Shown here: positions 1 through 9,067 of the stretch, one piece after another
Layout: each line of letters starts with the position of its first letter
Position numbering within the stretch: position 1 is the first letter of the stretch
NCBI GenBank assembly: GCA_965238125.1
Contig: OZ250179.1
Span: 4,650,001-4,714,000, forward strand
Source: UBA6623 sp965238125
GTDB taxonomy: Bacteria > Acidobacteriota > Terriglobia > Bryobacterales > UBA6623
Reading direction: 5' to 3'
DNA length: 64,000 nucleotides
Translations under genes and position numbers: made by a program
The notes under the pieces: generated by a model
Database searches by the model: none
Told to the model about the DNA's origin: nothing
Seen by the model: only the letters and a program-made list of their open reading frames with translations

Positions 1-269
1 ATAGACGGCGTCGGCGCAAGAGAGAGGCGTGGAAGGCGGTCCGCGAGTCCTCGAGAGCGGGCTTGGGGCCGGCAGCCGAAGAGCGCGGTCTGCGGGCGGT
101 TCACGGCGGTTTAGCGAGCTGGGGTCGGTGCGGCCCATGCCGCCGGATGTGTCGCTCGGGCGTTCGGACCCATCATCGGTCGCTGTTGTGAACCAAGACA
201 GGCCGATTCGGTGGTTTGTTTGACAGCGCGCCGCGGCCAAGTTAGCATTGAATGCAAACCCTCCGATAC

Positions 270-346
270 GCGCTCGTAGCTCAGCTGGATAGAGCGTCTG
301 GCTACGGACCAGAAGGTCGGGAGTTCGAATCTCTCCGGGCGCGCCA
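270..346 (+). tRNA. tRNA-Arg (anticodon ACG)
   Basis: A complete cloverleaf folds by eye. The 7-bp acceptor stem pairs GCGCTCG with CGGGCGC (one T-G wobble). The anticodon stem TCTGG/CCAGA encloses loop CTACGGA, giving anticodon ACG. The T arm GGGAG-TTCGAAT-CTCTC is canonical, discriminator base is G, and CCA is encoded at 344-346. Wobble A34 would be deaminated to inosine to read CGU/CGC/CGA (known biology). It stands alone with no neighbouring RNA gene. Confidence 0.97.
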
Positions 347-735
347 TTGTTTTCAATGAGTTGGATGCTTTTGAGCCGCTTCCGGTCGAGGACTAGAAGC
401 CACCGGGTTGAAAACTGTATCCACTTGGTCCACGGCCGCCCTCGAGACCCGCGGCGGCAGGTGGGGTAGGTGTTCCCTGCCAAAGAGATGCCGGCATGCC
501 CACGTAGGCTCATCGCGATTCGGAAGTGGATTGCCTGCGTGAGAAGAGGGTTTCGGGCTGCGTTGAAGATCTTGGAATCGCACGCGCGGAACGTTCTCTC
601 AGCCGGAAGCAAATTATTTTCGACCCACCCCTGGAGTGTGGTGGTCTTCGCACAGCCCGTCCGGCCGATAAGGACTGTGCGGCGGGAAAGAAACACACAA
701 CAAAACACCCGCGGCTGACACAAGGAGGTGTCCCG
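347..735. other. gene-free stretch downstream of tRNA-Arg
   Basis: I see no convincing coding sequence here. Open frames in this stretch lack plausible starts or protein-like composition. The right end carries the AAGGAGGTG ribosome-binding site (722-730) of the next gene. Confidence 0.5.
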
Positions 736-1047
736 ATGAGATCACTCGCTCGTATCCTCGTGCTGACGGCTGTGCTGACGCCGCTTCTGAGCGGACTGAC
801 CGTGAAGGTCAAGGAACTCGACCCCCGCAAGGGAAAAGTCGTCCTGCTGCTTCCGATGCACTCGACCATGATCGAGGCCCAGGTCCTCTCCCAAGGCGAT
901 CCCATCCGGCTCGAACGCAATCAGTTCTACGAAAGTAAATTACTGTCCGACGGGCATCGCGGCGATCAGAACATGCTGCGCATCAAGATTCCGCACGAAA
1001 AGCCGGCTCGGTTCCGGATTCGCAAGATCCATTTCATCGTGCGGTGA
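736..1047 (+). CDS. small secreted hypothetical protein
   Basis: A 103-residue protein of unknown function. The start is fixed by a near-perfect Shine-Dalgarno AAGGAGGTG five bases upstream; a longer in-frame extension upstream (to 526) has no such site and is rejected. Residues 1-20 form a basic N-terminus plus hydrophobic stretch (RILVLTAVLTPLLSG), like a signal peptide or membrane anchor without a clear cleavage site. The remainder is rich in Lys/Arg and beta-prone segments, ending in KIHFIVR. No catalytic motif is visible. It stands alone between the tRNA and the next hydrolase gene. I do not recognise a family. Confidence 0.7.
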   Translation: MRSLARILVLTAVLTPLLSGLTVKVKELDPRKGKVVLLLPMHSTMIEAQVLSQGDPIRLERNQFYESKLLSDGHRGDQNMLRIKIPHEKPARFRIRKIHFIVR

Positions 1048-1182
1048 GGCGGGCCGACAGCGACCGCGCTCGTTGGTCCCCGGCCGGGCAGGGTGGACCG
1101 ACGCTCTTCGCGGTGGGGCAGGCCTCCAGGCCTGCCCTTTGCCGGCCCCGCGGGCTGTGATCGCCCCTGTTACCCTACGGCC

Positions 1183-2271
1183 ATGATCACCCGCAGAAAC
1201 CTTTTCCAGGGCTCTCTGGCAACCGTGTCCGCAGCGGCCCTTCCCGCCGCGCCGGCTCCCGCTGAACCTGCGGTCGACATCGCCGTCTCCAGCGCGAACG
1301 GTATCGCTTGCTGCGAGAAGACCGTCGACATGCTCCGTGCCGGCGAAGACACTCTGGATGCGGCTGTCGCCGGCGTCAACATCGTTGAGCTCGACCCCGA
1401 TGACACCAGCGTCGGTTACGGCGGGCTGCCCAACGAAGAGGGCGTCGTCGAGCTCGATGCCTGCGTCATGCACGGCCCCACGGCGCGGGCCGGATCCGTT
1501 GCTTCGTTGCGCGGCATCAAAACGCCTTCCAAGGTCGCCCAACTCATTTTGGAGCGCAGCGACCACGTGATGATGGTCGCCGAGGGAGCGCTGCGTTTCG
1601 CCAAAGCCCACGGGTTCAGAGAAGAAGACCTGCTCACCGACCGCGCCCGGCTGGCCTGGCTGACTTGGAAAGAATCCCGGGGCGGCAACTGGGGGCCCGG
1701 CCTCGACGCGCTGGAACCCGACGGCGGTCAAGCCCTGTTGCGACGTTTCCCCGGTAGCGAGCCCGATCGGCTCGCCTGGGCACGAGACGTGGCGGCCAAT
1801 CCCCCCACGGGCACGATCACTTGCCTCGCGCTCAATCGCCGAGGAGAAATGTCGGGAGTGACGACAACCAGCGGCCTGGCCTGGAAGATCCCCGGGCGCG
1901 TCGGCGACTCGCCCATCATTGGCGCCGGCGTTTACGTGGACCAACAAGTGGGCGCCGCCGGCTCGACGGGCCGAGGCGAAGAGAATATTCGCATTTGCGG
2001 CGCGCACACGGTTGTCGAAAACATGCGCCGCGGGCTCGGACCCGAGCAGGCCTGCCTCGATGCGTTGCGGCGGGTTTCACACAACTATGGGGATCGGCGG
2101 GATAAGCTCGTGTTCGGGTTGAAATTCTACGCCCTGAGCAACGAGGGGGAATTCGGGGCGGCGTCGCTTTGGAGCCGTCAGGAAGGCATGGGCGGAAAGA
2201 AGGGGAGGCGAGAGCGTTTCGTGGTCAACGACGGTTCCGGAAGCCGTCACGTCGAAGCGGCGTATCTTTGA
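1183..2271 (+). CDS. N(4)-(beta-N-acetylglucosaminyl)-L-asparaginase-like Ntn-hydrolase
   Basis: A 362-residue member of the aspartylglucosaminidase/type 2 asparaginase family, which hydrolyses the Asn-GlcNAc bond of glycopeptides or related beta-aspartyl amides. A twin-arginine-like leader (ITRRNLFQGSLATVSAAALPA) predicts export. The mid-protein segment NPPTGTITCLAL carries the Gly-Thr pair where family members self-cleave; the new N-terminal Thr is the nucleophile (family knowledge). Downstream GRVGDSPIIGAGVYVD is the conserved substrate-binding stretch. ATG at 1183 is chosen because the leader begins there; an upstream extension to 1093 has no signal-like character. It is monocistronic. 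Substrate specificity cannot be told from sequence alone. Confidence 0.88.
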   Translation: MITRRNLFQGSLATVSAAALPAAPAPAEPAVDIAVSSANGIACCEKTVDMLRAGEDTLDAAVAGVNIVELDPDDTSVGYGGLPNEEGVVELDACVMHGPTARAGSVASLRGIKTPSKVAQLILERSDHVMMVAEGALRFAKAHGFREEDLLTDRARLAWLTWKESRGGNWGPGLDALEPDGGQALLRRFPGSEPDRLAWARDVAANPPTGTITCLALNRRGEMSGVTTTSGLAWKIPGRVGDSPIIGAGVYVDQQVGAAGSTGRGEENIRICGAHTVVENMRRGLGPEQACLDALRRVSHNYGDRRDKLVFGLKFYALSNEGEFGAASLWSRQEGMGGKKGRRERFVVNDGSGSRHVEAAYL

Positions 2272-2388
2272 CGAGCGCGGGTGAAGAGGGGATAGGGACG
2301 GGACGGGGTCGCCGTGGGTTGGAGCGGGGTTAGGTCGGTCGACGACAAACACGAGTGTTGGTCGCTATTGGGGCGCCGGACGCTTGAA

Positions 2389-4054
2389 CCCGCATTTTCA
2401 ATTTGATGTATGAGCTTCAGACCATCCAGCGACCTTCAGCGTCTTTATTGATAGGGGCTAGAGCCCGATAAGGACGCCATGGAGGTCAACACCCGATGGG
2501 TGAAAAAGAAAACAAGCCGTTTCAGCTCACGTTCAATGGATTTCTCAAAGTCGATTTCCAAGGATCGCGAGTCACCTCGGATGGCGGTCTGATTCTCGTT
2601 CGCGAACTGGATGAACGACTCGGACTCGGGAAGCTGATCGACGAGCATCTCAGCGACTCGCGACAAGGCTTGAACAAGAAGTTCGCGCTGGCCGATCTGC
2701 TGCGGCAGTCGGTCTACAGCCGACTCGCTGGCTACGAGGACCTCAATGACGCCGTTCGAGTATCCGCCGATCCGACCTTTCGCTTGATCGGCTCGAAGAG
2801 GAACTGGGATCGCGGAGCAGCCTTGACCTCGACGCTGCATGGCTTCGAGACGGAGATGCTGGCGAGCGAAGAGAACTTGCTGGGGCTGATGGCAGTGAAC
2901 CGGGAGCTGGTCGCGCAAGCCGAAGCTCCCGACGGTTCAGACCGCGTGGTGCTCGACATGGACTCCACGGAGAGCCCCGTCCACGGCCAACAGGAAGGCA
3001 GTGCCTACAACGGCCATTTTGAGTCCCTCTGCTATCACCCGCTGTTGCTGTTCAACCAGCACGGCGACTGCCTAGGCGCGAAGCTGCGTCCCGGCAACGT
3101 GCACAGCGCCGAGGACTGGGACGAGCTGCTACTGCCGGAGATCGAACGACAACAGGCGGAGGGCAAACAGGTGACGTTCCGCGCCGACGCCGCCTTCGCC
3201 AAGCCCGAGATCTACGAGGCGATGGAGGAGCGCGGCGTGGACTACGTGATTCGCATCCCGGCGAACAAGAGCCTGGAGCTGGAGATCGAGGACATCCTGT
3301 TTCGGCCACCGGGCAGGCCGAACGCCAAGCCCCTAGTGCGCTACAAGAGTTTTCGCTATCAGGCCGAGAGCTGGTCGAAGGCAAGGCGAGTTGTCGCCAA
3401 GGTCGAGCATCACCAGGGCGAACTATTCCCGCGCGTCGGATTTGTCGTGACGAGCATGAGCTTGCCGAGCCGCTCGGTCGTGCGGTTCTACAACAAGCGC
3501 GGCACGGCGGAGCAGTGGATCAAAGAAGGCAAACAGGCCACGCACTGGACCCGCTTGTCGTGTCACCGCTTCCGAGCCAACGAGGTACGGCTGCAACTCA
3601 GCGTGCGGGCCTACAACCTGGGCAACCTGTGGCGGCGGCTAGGGCTGCCGCAGCGAATCAAAAGCTGGTCGCTAACGAGTTTGCAACACAGGTTGATGAA
3701 GACCGGCGGTCGGCTGGTCAAGCATGCTCGCTACTACTGGTTGCTGCTGGCGGAGGGGCATCTGAACCGGCGGCTGTTCGGTGACATGCTGCATAGGATC
3801 TGGGCGCTGCCTGTGCCGGGTGGGTAGCGTTGCCCGGGCGAGGATCAACAGTTTTTGGCTCCAAAAAGGTTTCGCAGGGAGCAGTGTCGGCCGGAGCGCC
3901 GTTCAGTCCGCTCAATCAACGTCTGTGAGCGGACGGACGAGCCCTGGCGCCTACCGGCGGAGGTGATGTGCAGGGTTCAGCGCGAAAAGACGTGGTATTC
4001 GGCGCAGCGGGGGTGTATCCTGTGACCGTGCCAGGGCCAAAATGGAAATCCTGG
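2389..4054 (+). mobile_element. IS1380-family insertion sequence, copy 1 (type A)
   Basis: A 1666-bp element whose ends are shared with the other copies in this window. The left end starts CCCGCATTTTCAATTTG and the right end is ...CAAAATGGAAATCCTGG; the inverted repeats match at 13 of 17 positions. Five bases outside each end differ (TTGAA left, TTTAG right), so no target duplication survives. The simplest reading is post-insertion recombination or an adjacent deletion. It encodes one full-length transposase. Confidence 0.93.
2496..3827 (+). CDS. IS1380-family DDE transposase (copy 1)
   Basis: A 443-residue transposase that would cut and paste its element. A GGAGGT ribosome-binding site lies nine bases upstream of the ATG. 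The three acidic positions of the DDE site are visible: Asp in VVLDMDSTESPVHG (about 150), Asp in FRADAAFAKPEIYE, and Glu in YNKRGTAEQWIKEGK, which fits the Y-2-R-3-E-6-K signature of the IS4 superfamily exactly. It differs from copies 2 and 3 at one visible residue near position 370 (VRAYN here, VPAYN there), so these three copies are very recent relatives. The frame is intact and probably active. Confidence 0.95.
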   Translation: MGEKENKPFQLTFNGFLKVDFQGSRVTSDGGLILVRELDERLGLGKLIDEHLSDSRQGLNKKFALADLLRQSVYSRLAGYEDLNDAVRVSADPTFRLIGSKRNWDRGAALTSTLHGFETEMLASEENLLGLMAVNRELVAQAEAPDGSDRVVLDMDSTESPVHGQQEGSAYNGHFESLCYHPLLLFNQHGDCLGAKLRPGNVHSAEDWDELLLPEIERQQAEGKQVTFRADAAFAKPEIYEAMEERGVDYVIRIPANKSLELEIEDILFRPPGRPNAKPLVRYKSFRYQAESWSKARRVVAKVEHHQGELFPRVGFVVTSMSLPSRSVVRFYNKRGTAEQWIKEGKQATHWTRLSCHRFRANEVRLQLSVRAYNLGNLWRRLGLPQRIKSWSLTSLQHRLMKTGGRLVKHARYYWLLLAEGHLNRRLFGDMLHRIWALPVPGG

Positions 4055-4348
4055 TTTAGGGGTGCTAGGGGTTCTGGCGACGGTACCGATGACGGCCGTC
4101 GAGCGGGGAAAGACCTTTATCGGGGGCAGGGCGACGGTGATCAGCGATATATCCAAGCACCCACGCACCCCTAGGACCAGTATTAAATGCAGTTCGTCTG
4201 CTATGGCCGCACAAGAGACCGTAACGTAGTCTACGGTTCCCGATTGTATACGGTAAATATATTCTTAACCCCGGGTCAACTCGATTCAGGCAGTCAGCTC
4301 TTGTTATCACCTCCACGTTCCCCCCCCGTTATGCAGAATTTCAATTCA

Positions 4349-4714
4349 TTACATCGTTGCCCGCGAGGAGCGCATGCGTCTTCGGACTACTGCGCCTCCG
4401 ACAATCCGTTCGACTTTTTGCCTCTCGTAGGGCGGGATCAGTACGTCATCCGCTCCACCCTCCAGGATGTCTGTTACGCCGCCGTCTACCGCGGGTATAC
4501 AGACGACTAGGGAGGTGGGCAATTGCGCCTGCAAGATTTCCTGGCGAATCATCCACCAACTCCCATCGTTGAGCGAGAGGTCGGTCACTACGACATCCGG
4601 AGGAGGTCGACGTTCAAAGAAGCACCTGGCCTCCTTACAACCAACAGCCGTCAACAGCTCCGAAGAGCAAGCATCGAGGTGCTCGAGGACCTGGACTCGA
4701 CGTTGTCGATTCAT
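4349..4714 (-). CDS. degenerate response-regulator receiver protein
   Basis: A 121-residue protein whose middle reads like a receiver domain: PPDVVVTDLSLNDGS holds the phospho-acceptor-type Asp, followed by LVVCIP and an alpha4-beta5 stretch EGGADDVLIPPYERQKVERI. The usual N-terminal acidic pair (as in VDDE) is absent, and the conserved beta5 Lys-Pro is replaced by Pro-Pro, so normal phosphotransfer is doubtful. No output domain follows. It is divergently oriented to the secreted protein at 4766, with only about 50 bases between starts. It could be a truncated regulator; the nearby IS copy 1 makes local rearrangement plausible. Confidence 0.55.
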   Translation of the reverse strand: MNRQRRVQVLEHLDACSSELLTAVGCKEARCFFERRPPPDVVVTDLSLNDGSWWMIRQEILQAQLPTSLVVCIPAVDGGVTDILEGGADDVLIPPYERQKVERIVGGAVVRRRMRSSRATM

Positions 4715-4765
4715 TTTGAATTACCTGGTAGACTGCCTCAAGCTCGAGGAACCGGTAGGAAACCC

Positions 4766-5518
4766 ATGTCCCCAAAGTCAATTCTTAGTAGAGGCCCGAT
4801 CCTTGCCGTCGCCATCGTCAGCCTCTCGATTACACTTCCCGCCCAGAATCCGATGTCGCTGGTCACGCATGTACAGGCCAAGCCGGAGGGTTCTTCGACG
4901 CTAGCGGATCTAGTCCGGGCCCACATGGTACCGGGTTACGAGAAGTCAGGCACCGTGCTTCACACCTGGCGTGTCCCTTCGCTCGGCAAGCACCATCGCT
5001 ACATGCTCGTCGAGCCTATCCAGTCGCTGAGCGTGCTAGACAAGACGCCACCTTGGATGGAGGCGATCGGTCCGACTCGGGCACAACGATTTTTCAGGCA
5101 GGTCCACCGACACGCCTTGACCGTACGCGGCGAAGTTTACGTTGGCCGACCGGATTTGAGTTACCTGCCGAGGGGTAAATTTGATTTCAAGCTGGCCATG
5201 CTTGTTGAAGTCGTCGCGAAGGTCGGCGTTGGGTCAAGAATTGAGGAGATGCTCCGCACAGAGATCGTACCCGCTTACAAGGCGATGAAGCGCGGATTTG
5301 CGACCAATCAAGTCTCAATTGGCGGCAACACCAACCAATGGGTCTTCTTTGTAGAACTCGAAAAGATGGCCGACCTCGACGGTGGACCGTTTTTGGCGCG
5401 TGAATGGGGGCCGGAGCAGTTCGGCCAGTGGACTCAGTCGCTGTCGGAACTCTTCACCCATGAATCGCAACAGTCCGTTGCTGAACTCATCCCAGACCTG
5501 AGCGTGATGGGCGAGTAG
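4766..5518 (+). CDS. secreted hypothetical protein
   Basis: A 250-residue protein of unknown function. The ATG at 4766 is preferred over the frame's first start (4523) because it begins a clean signal peptide: basic SPKSILSRG, then hydrophobic PILAVAIVSLSITLPAQ, cleavage likely near AQ-NP. The mature part contains two similar blocks about 100 residues apart (each with a VxPxY / xRAHMVPGYE-like segment, e.g. LVRAHMVPGYEKSG and LRTEIVPAYKAMKRG), suggesting an internal duplication of an alpha/beta ferredoxin-like fold. No catalytic residues are recognised. It is convergent with the peptidase gene that ends at 5635. Confidence 0.65.
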   Translation: MSPKSILSRGPILAVAIVSLSITLPAQNPMSLVTHVQAKPEGSSTLADLVRAHMVPGYEKSGTVLHTWRVPSLGKHHRYMLVEPIQSLSVLDKTPPWMEAIGPTRAQRFFRQVHRHALTVRGEVYVGRPDLSYLPRGKFDFKLAMLVEVVAKVGVGSRIEEMLRTEIVPAYKAMKRGFATNQVSIGGNTNQWVFFVELEKMADLDGGPFLAREWGPEQFGQWTQSLSELFTHESQQSVAELIPDLSVMGE

Positions 5519-5634
5519 GCGCTCGGCCCAGAGCCTTCTAGATTTGGCTCTCGGGGCCTGAGGAACCAAGTGAGCCTTCCCGGTCTCGCTGATCCTGCAA
5601 CAATCTGGATTGAGTTTGAAGGGAAGGTGGCGAC

Positions 5635-7440
5635 TCATTCCCAGCTAACGTCCCGTCCGGCGTTTTCTTTTTGTAGGTAGTCCGTCAGAGGTGCGAAGTA
5701 TTCGAGCATGGCTCGTGTGCTGACTTCTTCGCCGGTCTTTTCCTTGATGACCTCGCGCCAGTCTCGGGTCGCGCCGAGCCGTAGAATCTCCGACAGGAAC
5801 CGCCCGACTTCTTCGTTGCCGTAGTAGTTGCAGTTCCTGGGATCCTGCTTGAGGATGTTTTTCGCGATGTAAGTGTGGAGTTGATACTTGAGAACAAAGG
5901 CGATGGCGTAGTCGTAATATTGGGCCGGGTCGTTGCTGATGTGGGTCTTGGTGCAAGCGTCGCAATTCTCCTCGCCACGCGCGTCGGGCGGCTCGATGCC
6001 CTGGAAGCGTCCGACGTACTCCCACCAGCGGCTGTTGAACTCGTCGGGGGAAAGATTCTCTTCGTAGAGATCGTGTTCGAACGAAGACATTGTTCCGGCT
6101 GAAAACGGAATGAACGCGACGGCTTCATTCAGGGCTTCGTCGAGCAGCCACTGGATTTCGTCGATTTGCTGATCTTCGGGCAACAGACCGATCTGGCGCA
6201 GGTAAGCCGGTTGGCGCGCGGCGATGCCGATGAGATCGCCAACCGCTTCGTGGAAGGCGCGGTTGGCCCCCTCTCGCAAGGTCAGAGGCACGTCGGGATT
6301 CGAGTAGGCCATGAAATAGTACACGTGGCCCAATTCGTGATGGGAGGTCTGGAACCAGCGGTAGTTCGGCTCAACGCTCATCAGCGAACGAACATCTTGC
6401 TCGAGATCGAGATGCCAGGCCGAGGCGTGGGTGTTTTTCTTGCGCGTGGCCTCGGGCGGTAACTGATAGAGGTCCGATTTTTCCCAAAAGCTTTGGGGCA
6501 ATGCCCGCATCCCGAGCGATGTGTAAAAACGCTCGCCCTGCTCGACGATCCATTCCGGCGATTTGTCCTTGAATAGCGGATCGAGATCGGCGGCTTGGGT
6601 CAACCCGGGCCAGGCTTGCGCCCAACGATTGCCGATCCAATGCGCCGGGATGCGCTTGGGCGGGGGCTGTCCGTAGCGCTCGGCCAACTCGTATTTCGTC
6701 CAACAATGGAGTTGCTCGTAGAGCGGCTTGAGGTCGGTCTGGAAGCGCTCCATCATCACCATCATCTCGTCGACCTTCATGCCGTAATCGGCGACTTGGA
6801 GCGCGAAGAAAGAGTCGTAGCCCATCTCTTGGGCGACTTGATTGCGGAGGTTTCTGAGTTCGACGAGGCCGGGCTTGAGAGGCGGCCCGACTTGCTTGGA
6901 AAGCTCCCAAATACGCCGGCGCTCCGTCAGATCGCGGGAATTACGCAGGGTTTTGTCGATTTCGTTCGGCGTGACCTTTTTTCGGCAGTCCTCGCCGCGT
7001 TTGTCGGCGCAGTAGGTAAAGGTATCGAGCACGGCGCTCTGCTTGGCCTCTTGCTCGATGCGGGCGTTGACGACATCGGGGATGGTTCCGGGGTATTGCG
7101 CCGCCGAGAGCAGAATCTTTTCGAGTTGGCGAGCGGTCAGGTCGTCCAACTCGGCTTTGCGATCGAGCAGTGCCTTGGTCTCGTCGATGACGTAATTGCT
7201 GCCCGCGAAAGCTCCGAAGGCGCGGTCGGCGGCGATGCGCTCGCCGATGTGCTGATCGGTGACGTCGGTATAGGCCTTCCAACTGGCTTCGCCCGCAACC
7301 GCGTAGAGTTTTTGGGCGATGCAGTTGTACATCGAGAGGAAGCGGTCGGCGCGCTGTTGCGGGCTTTCGCCGGACGTGCAGGAAAGAGTCGCGAGAAGCG
7401 AAGTTACGAGAAGCCCGAAAAGGAATCGTCGCGTCGTCAT
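5635..7440 (-). CDS. M2-family peptidyl-dipeptidase (angiotensin-converting-enzyme-like), lipoprotein
   Basis: A 601-residue zinc metallopeptidase that removes C-terminal dipeptides from oligopeptides. The HExxH zinc site is in HHELGHVYYFMAYS near residue 366; the third ligand Glu lies in AFHEAVGDL about 27 residues later, both as in the M2 family. The N-terminus has a lipobox-type signal (LLATLSC, Cys at about 21), so it is probably anchored in the periplasm. The length matches bacterial ACE homologues. It is a single gene; a perfect palindrome lies 60 bases upstream of its ATG and could be an operator. The product probably works in peptide scavenging. Confidence 0.92.
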   Translation of the reverse strand: MTTRRFLFGLLVTSLLATLSCTSGESPQQRADRFLSMYNCIAQKLYAVAGEASWKAYTDVTDQHIGERIAADRAFGAFAGSNYVIDETKALLDRKAELDDLTARQLEKILLSAAQYPGTIPDVVNARIEQEAKQSAVLDTFTYCADKRGEDCRKKVTPNEIDKTLRNSRDLTERRRIWELSKQVGPPLKPGLVELRNLRNQVAQEMGYDSFFALQVADYGMKVDEMMVMMERFQTDLKPLYEQLHCWTKYELAERYGQPPPKRIPAHWIGNRWAQAWPGLTQAADLDPLFKDKSPEWIVEQGERFYTSLGMRALPQSFWEKSDLYQLPPEATRKKNTHASAWHLDLEQDVRSLMSVEPNYRWFQTSHHELGHVYYFMAYSNPDVPLTLREGANRAFHEAVGDLIGIAARQPAYLRQIGLLPEDQQIDEIQWLLDEALNEAVAFIPFSAGTMSSFEHDLYEENLSPDEFNSRWWEYVGRFQGIEPPDARGEENCDACTKTHISNDPAQYYDYAIAFVLKYQLHTYIAKNILKQDPRNCNYYGNEEVGRFLSEILRLGATRDWREVIKEKTGEEVSTRAMLEYFAPLTDYLQKENAGRDVSWE

Positions 7441-7500
7441 ACCCGCCTATTGTACTCGGCGGCGCCGGGCGGCCCTGTGGGAAAAGGGTAGTGCGGAATT

Positions 7501-7520
7501 ATATAACGTTCACGTTATAT
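7501..7520. promoter_or_regulatory. perfect AT-rich palindrome, candidate operator
   Basis: Arms ATATAACGT and ACGTTATAT (9 bp each, no mismatch) flank a 2-base centre, in an otherwise GC-rich gap. A half-site-like sequence ATGTTATAT recurs about 25 bases further right. It sits 61 bases upstream of the M2 peptidase start, the right place for a regulator site. Its short loop is unsuited to a terminator and there is no adjacent T-run after a GC stem. Confidence 0.45.
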
Positions 7521-7573
7521 TTCCAGCGGAGTTATCATCACGCACATGTTATATTTTTCGCGACACAGCCCGG

Positions 7574-8419
7574 TCACATCGCGGGTGGGTCGATCGAAAC
7601 GGTCATGCCGGGCTGGCTCGAAACGCCTTCCACCTCGACGGCGACCGTGACCTCGCCGGTGGGCGCGTCTTGCGGCAACAAGATGTTGATTTGTTGTAGG
7701 CCGGCGAACCCCGGGGCCTGGCCGGCGTAGAGAATGCGGCGGTCCGGGATTGCCTCGGCGTTCAGCAGGACGCGCACGGGAAATAGGGCGAACGAAGCGA
7801 AGTTCGGCAGCTCGCCGGCCGGCACCGGCGGCGGCGTCGGCCCCAGACCCGTCGCCCACAAGATCAACAACTCTCCGGCGCGGACCGGGAGCGCCCCCTC
7901 AGGGAAGTCTCGACCAACCGGGTTGAAGTCGCGGTTGGTCGCCACCGCCGGCAGCGTTCCGTCGCTGCGCTCGGCCGGCCAACTAAAGAGTCCCGGCGAG
8001 ACCTGCCTTACTTCGATTGTTTCGGGCGGGCTGAGAAGACTGCCCCGTCTGACCCGCACCGTGAACGTTCCTGAAAGCAGGGAACTCGGCACTTGGCAGT
8101 TGATTTGGCCGGGGGAGACAAAGTACAGCGGCGCCGCCACGCCGCTGATAGCAACCAGCACGCCGGCCAAACGCTCGGGAAGACGGCCGGCCACCAAGTC
8201 GTCGGGACGAACCACCCGCGTCTGCAGCGACAGGTCGTCCCCGAAGATCGAAATGATGGAGTTCGCCGTAACGAAGTTGTCCGGAGCGGGACGAAAACTT
8301 GCTCCGTTGACGACGCCTCCCAAGAATATCGCGGGCGCGTGGCGGCGCCCGATTTCGGCGCCGAAAAGCATCGACGCTGCGGCCGGCAGTACAACCAGCC
8401 CCAGGACCCGAAAGGGCAT
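7574..8419 (-). CDS. TIGR03437-type secreted protein (Solibacter C-terminal domain)
   Basis: A 281-residue exported protein. After a hydrophobic leader (VLGLVVLPAAASMLFGA) nearly the whole chain is the TIGR03437 domain, seen as the run GGVVNGASFRPAPD, ISIFGDDLS, YFVSPGQINCQVP and LLILWATGLGPTPPPVPAG. The domain is abundant in Solibacter relatives, usually at the C-terminus of large secreted proteins; its function is unknown. Here it stands almost alone, making this a minimal version. It is upstream of and co-oriented with the peptidase gene, but the gap contains the palindrome, so co-transcription is uncertain. Confidence 0.88.
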   Translation of the reverse strand: MPFRVLGLVVLPAAASMLFGAEIGRRHAPAIFLGGVVNGASFRPAPDNFVTANSIISIFGDDLSLQTRVVRPDDLVAGRLPERLAGVLVAISGVAAPLYFVSPGQINCQVPSSLLSGTFTVRVRRGSLLSPPETIEVRQVSPGLFSWPAERSDGTLPAVATNRDFNPVGRDFPEGALPVRAGELLILWATGLGPTPPPVPAGELPNFASFALFPVRVLLNAEAIPDRRILYAGQAPGFAGLQQINILLPQDAPTGEVTVAVEVEGVSSQPGMTVSIDPPAM

Positions 8420-8475
8420 GGGAAGTGGCCCTTATTGTATCGAGCCGGCGGGCCGTTAGCGACCGGCGGAATCGT

Positions 8476-8808
8476 TCAACACAAGATGAGCCTGAACTCG
8501 GGCCCGGCCGTGCCCACGCCGGGGACGAAAAGACCGCTGTGTCGGGGGACTTCTTCCCCGGCTGTGGCGTAGGGCGCCAACTCCTCGATCTCGGACAGCA
8601 GCAATACCCGCACCCGAGAAGACGGCCATGGAGTCGGGCGAAAGCCCAAGGCGCGAAATCGGCGATCGAGAGTTTCGGGATAGCGGGCGGCCTCGACCGC
8701 GGCACGTTCTTCGCCCACGGCCATGACCTGAAAATTTGGAGTCAGGACCTCAAACCCCGCGTGTTCTTGCGCCGAGTCGGCGCCTCCCGCCAAGGTGAGA
8801 GCCGACAC
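8476..8808 (-). pseudogene. truncated N-terminal fragment, DUF1570-like secreted protein
   Basis: A 110-residue frame with segments FEVLTPNFQVMAVGEE, ALGFRPTPWPSSRVRVLLL and SEIEELAPYATAGEE, which resemble the N-terminal region of acidobacterial secreted proteins that carry a DUF1570/TPR body (there typically 'HFELYT...GE', 'VRIVAF.SEKEYAPY'). Those proteins are several hundred residues long, whereas this frame stops after FRLILC. No continuation is found before the TIGR03437 gene at 8419. I therefore read it as a remnant. The family link is from memory of motif shape and is moderate. Confidence 0.4.
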
Positions 8809-9067
8809 TCACATGAGCCGTCGAATCATGATTGCAGTTGCCGGCCTTCGGCGACGATCGTAACAGAAGGAGCACAGGGGGGCGACCGCCTTGTGCGAAG
8901 GACTCGGGGCTGGTCCTTAGGTTCGCTCTTGGTCACGGGCACCGTGCTTCCGCCGCTCTACTTCGGGCGGAGCGGCTTCATCGCATACCGCTCTCGGTTT
9001 GGGCTGTCGCGGCAGCGCCGCAAGAGTTTCTTTTCTTGGAGGCTGTTCTTATGCTAGGCTGGACAAC

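Noticed and set aside
111..356. Open frame antisense to the tRNA reading PERFELPTFWSVARRSIQLSYER
   Set aside because: This peptide is a well-known false translation of the reverse strand of tRNA genes; the tRNA-Arg explains it completely.
940..2007. 355-residue open frame opposite the asparaginase-like gene
   Set aside because: Antisense shadow with Arg/Gly/Ala-rich composition; the plus strand has the family motifs.
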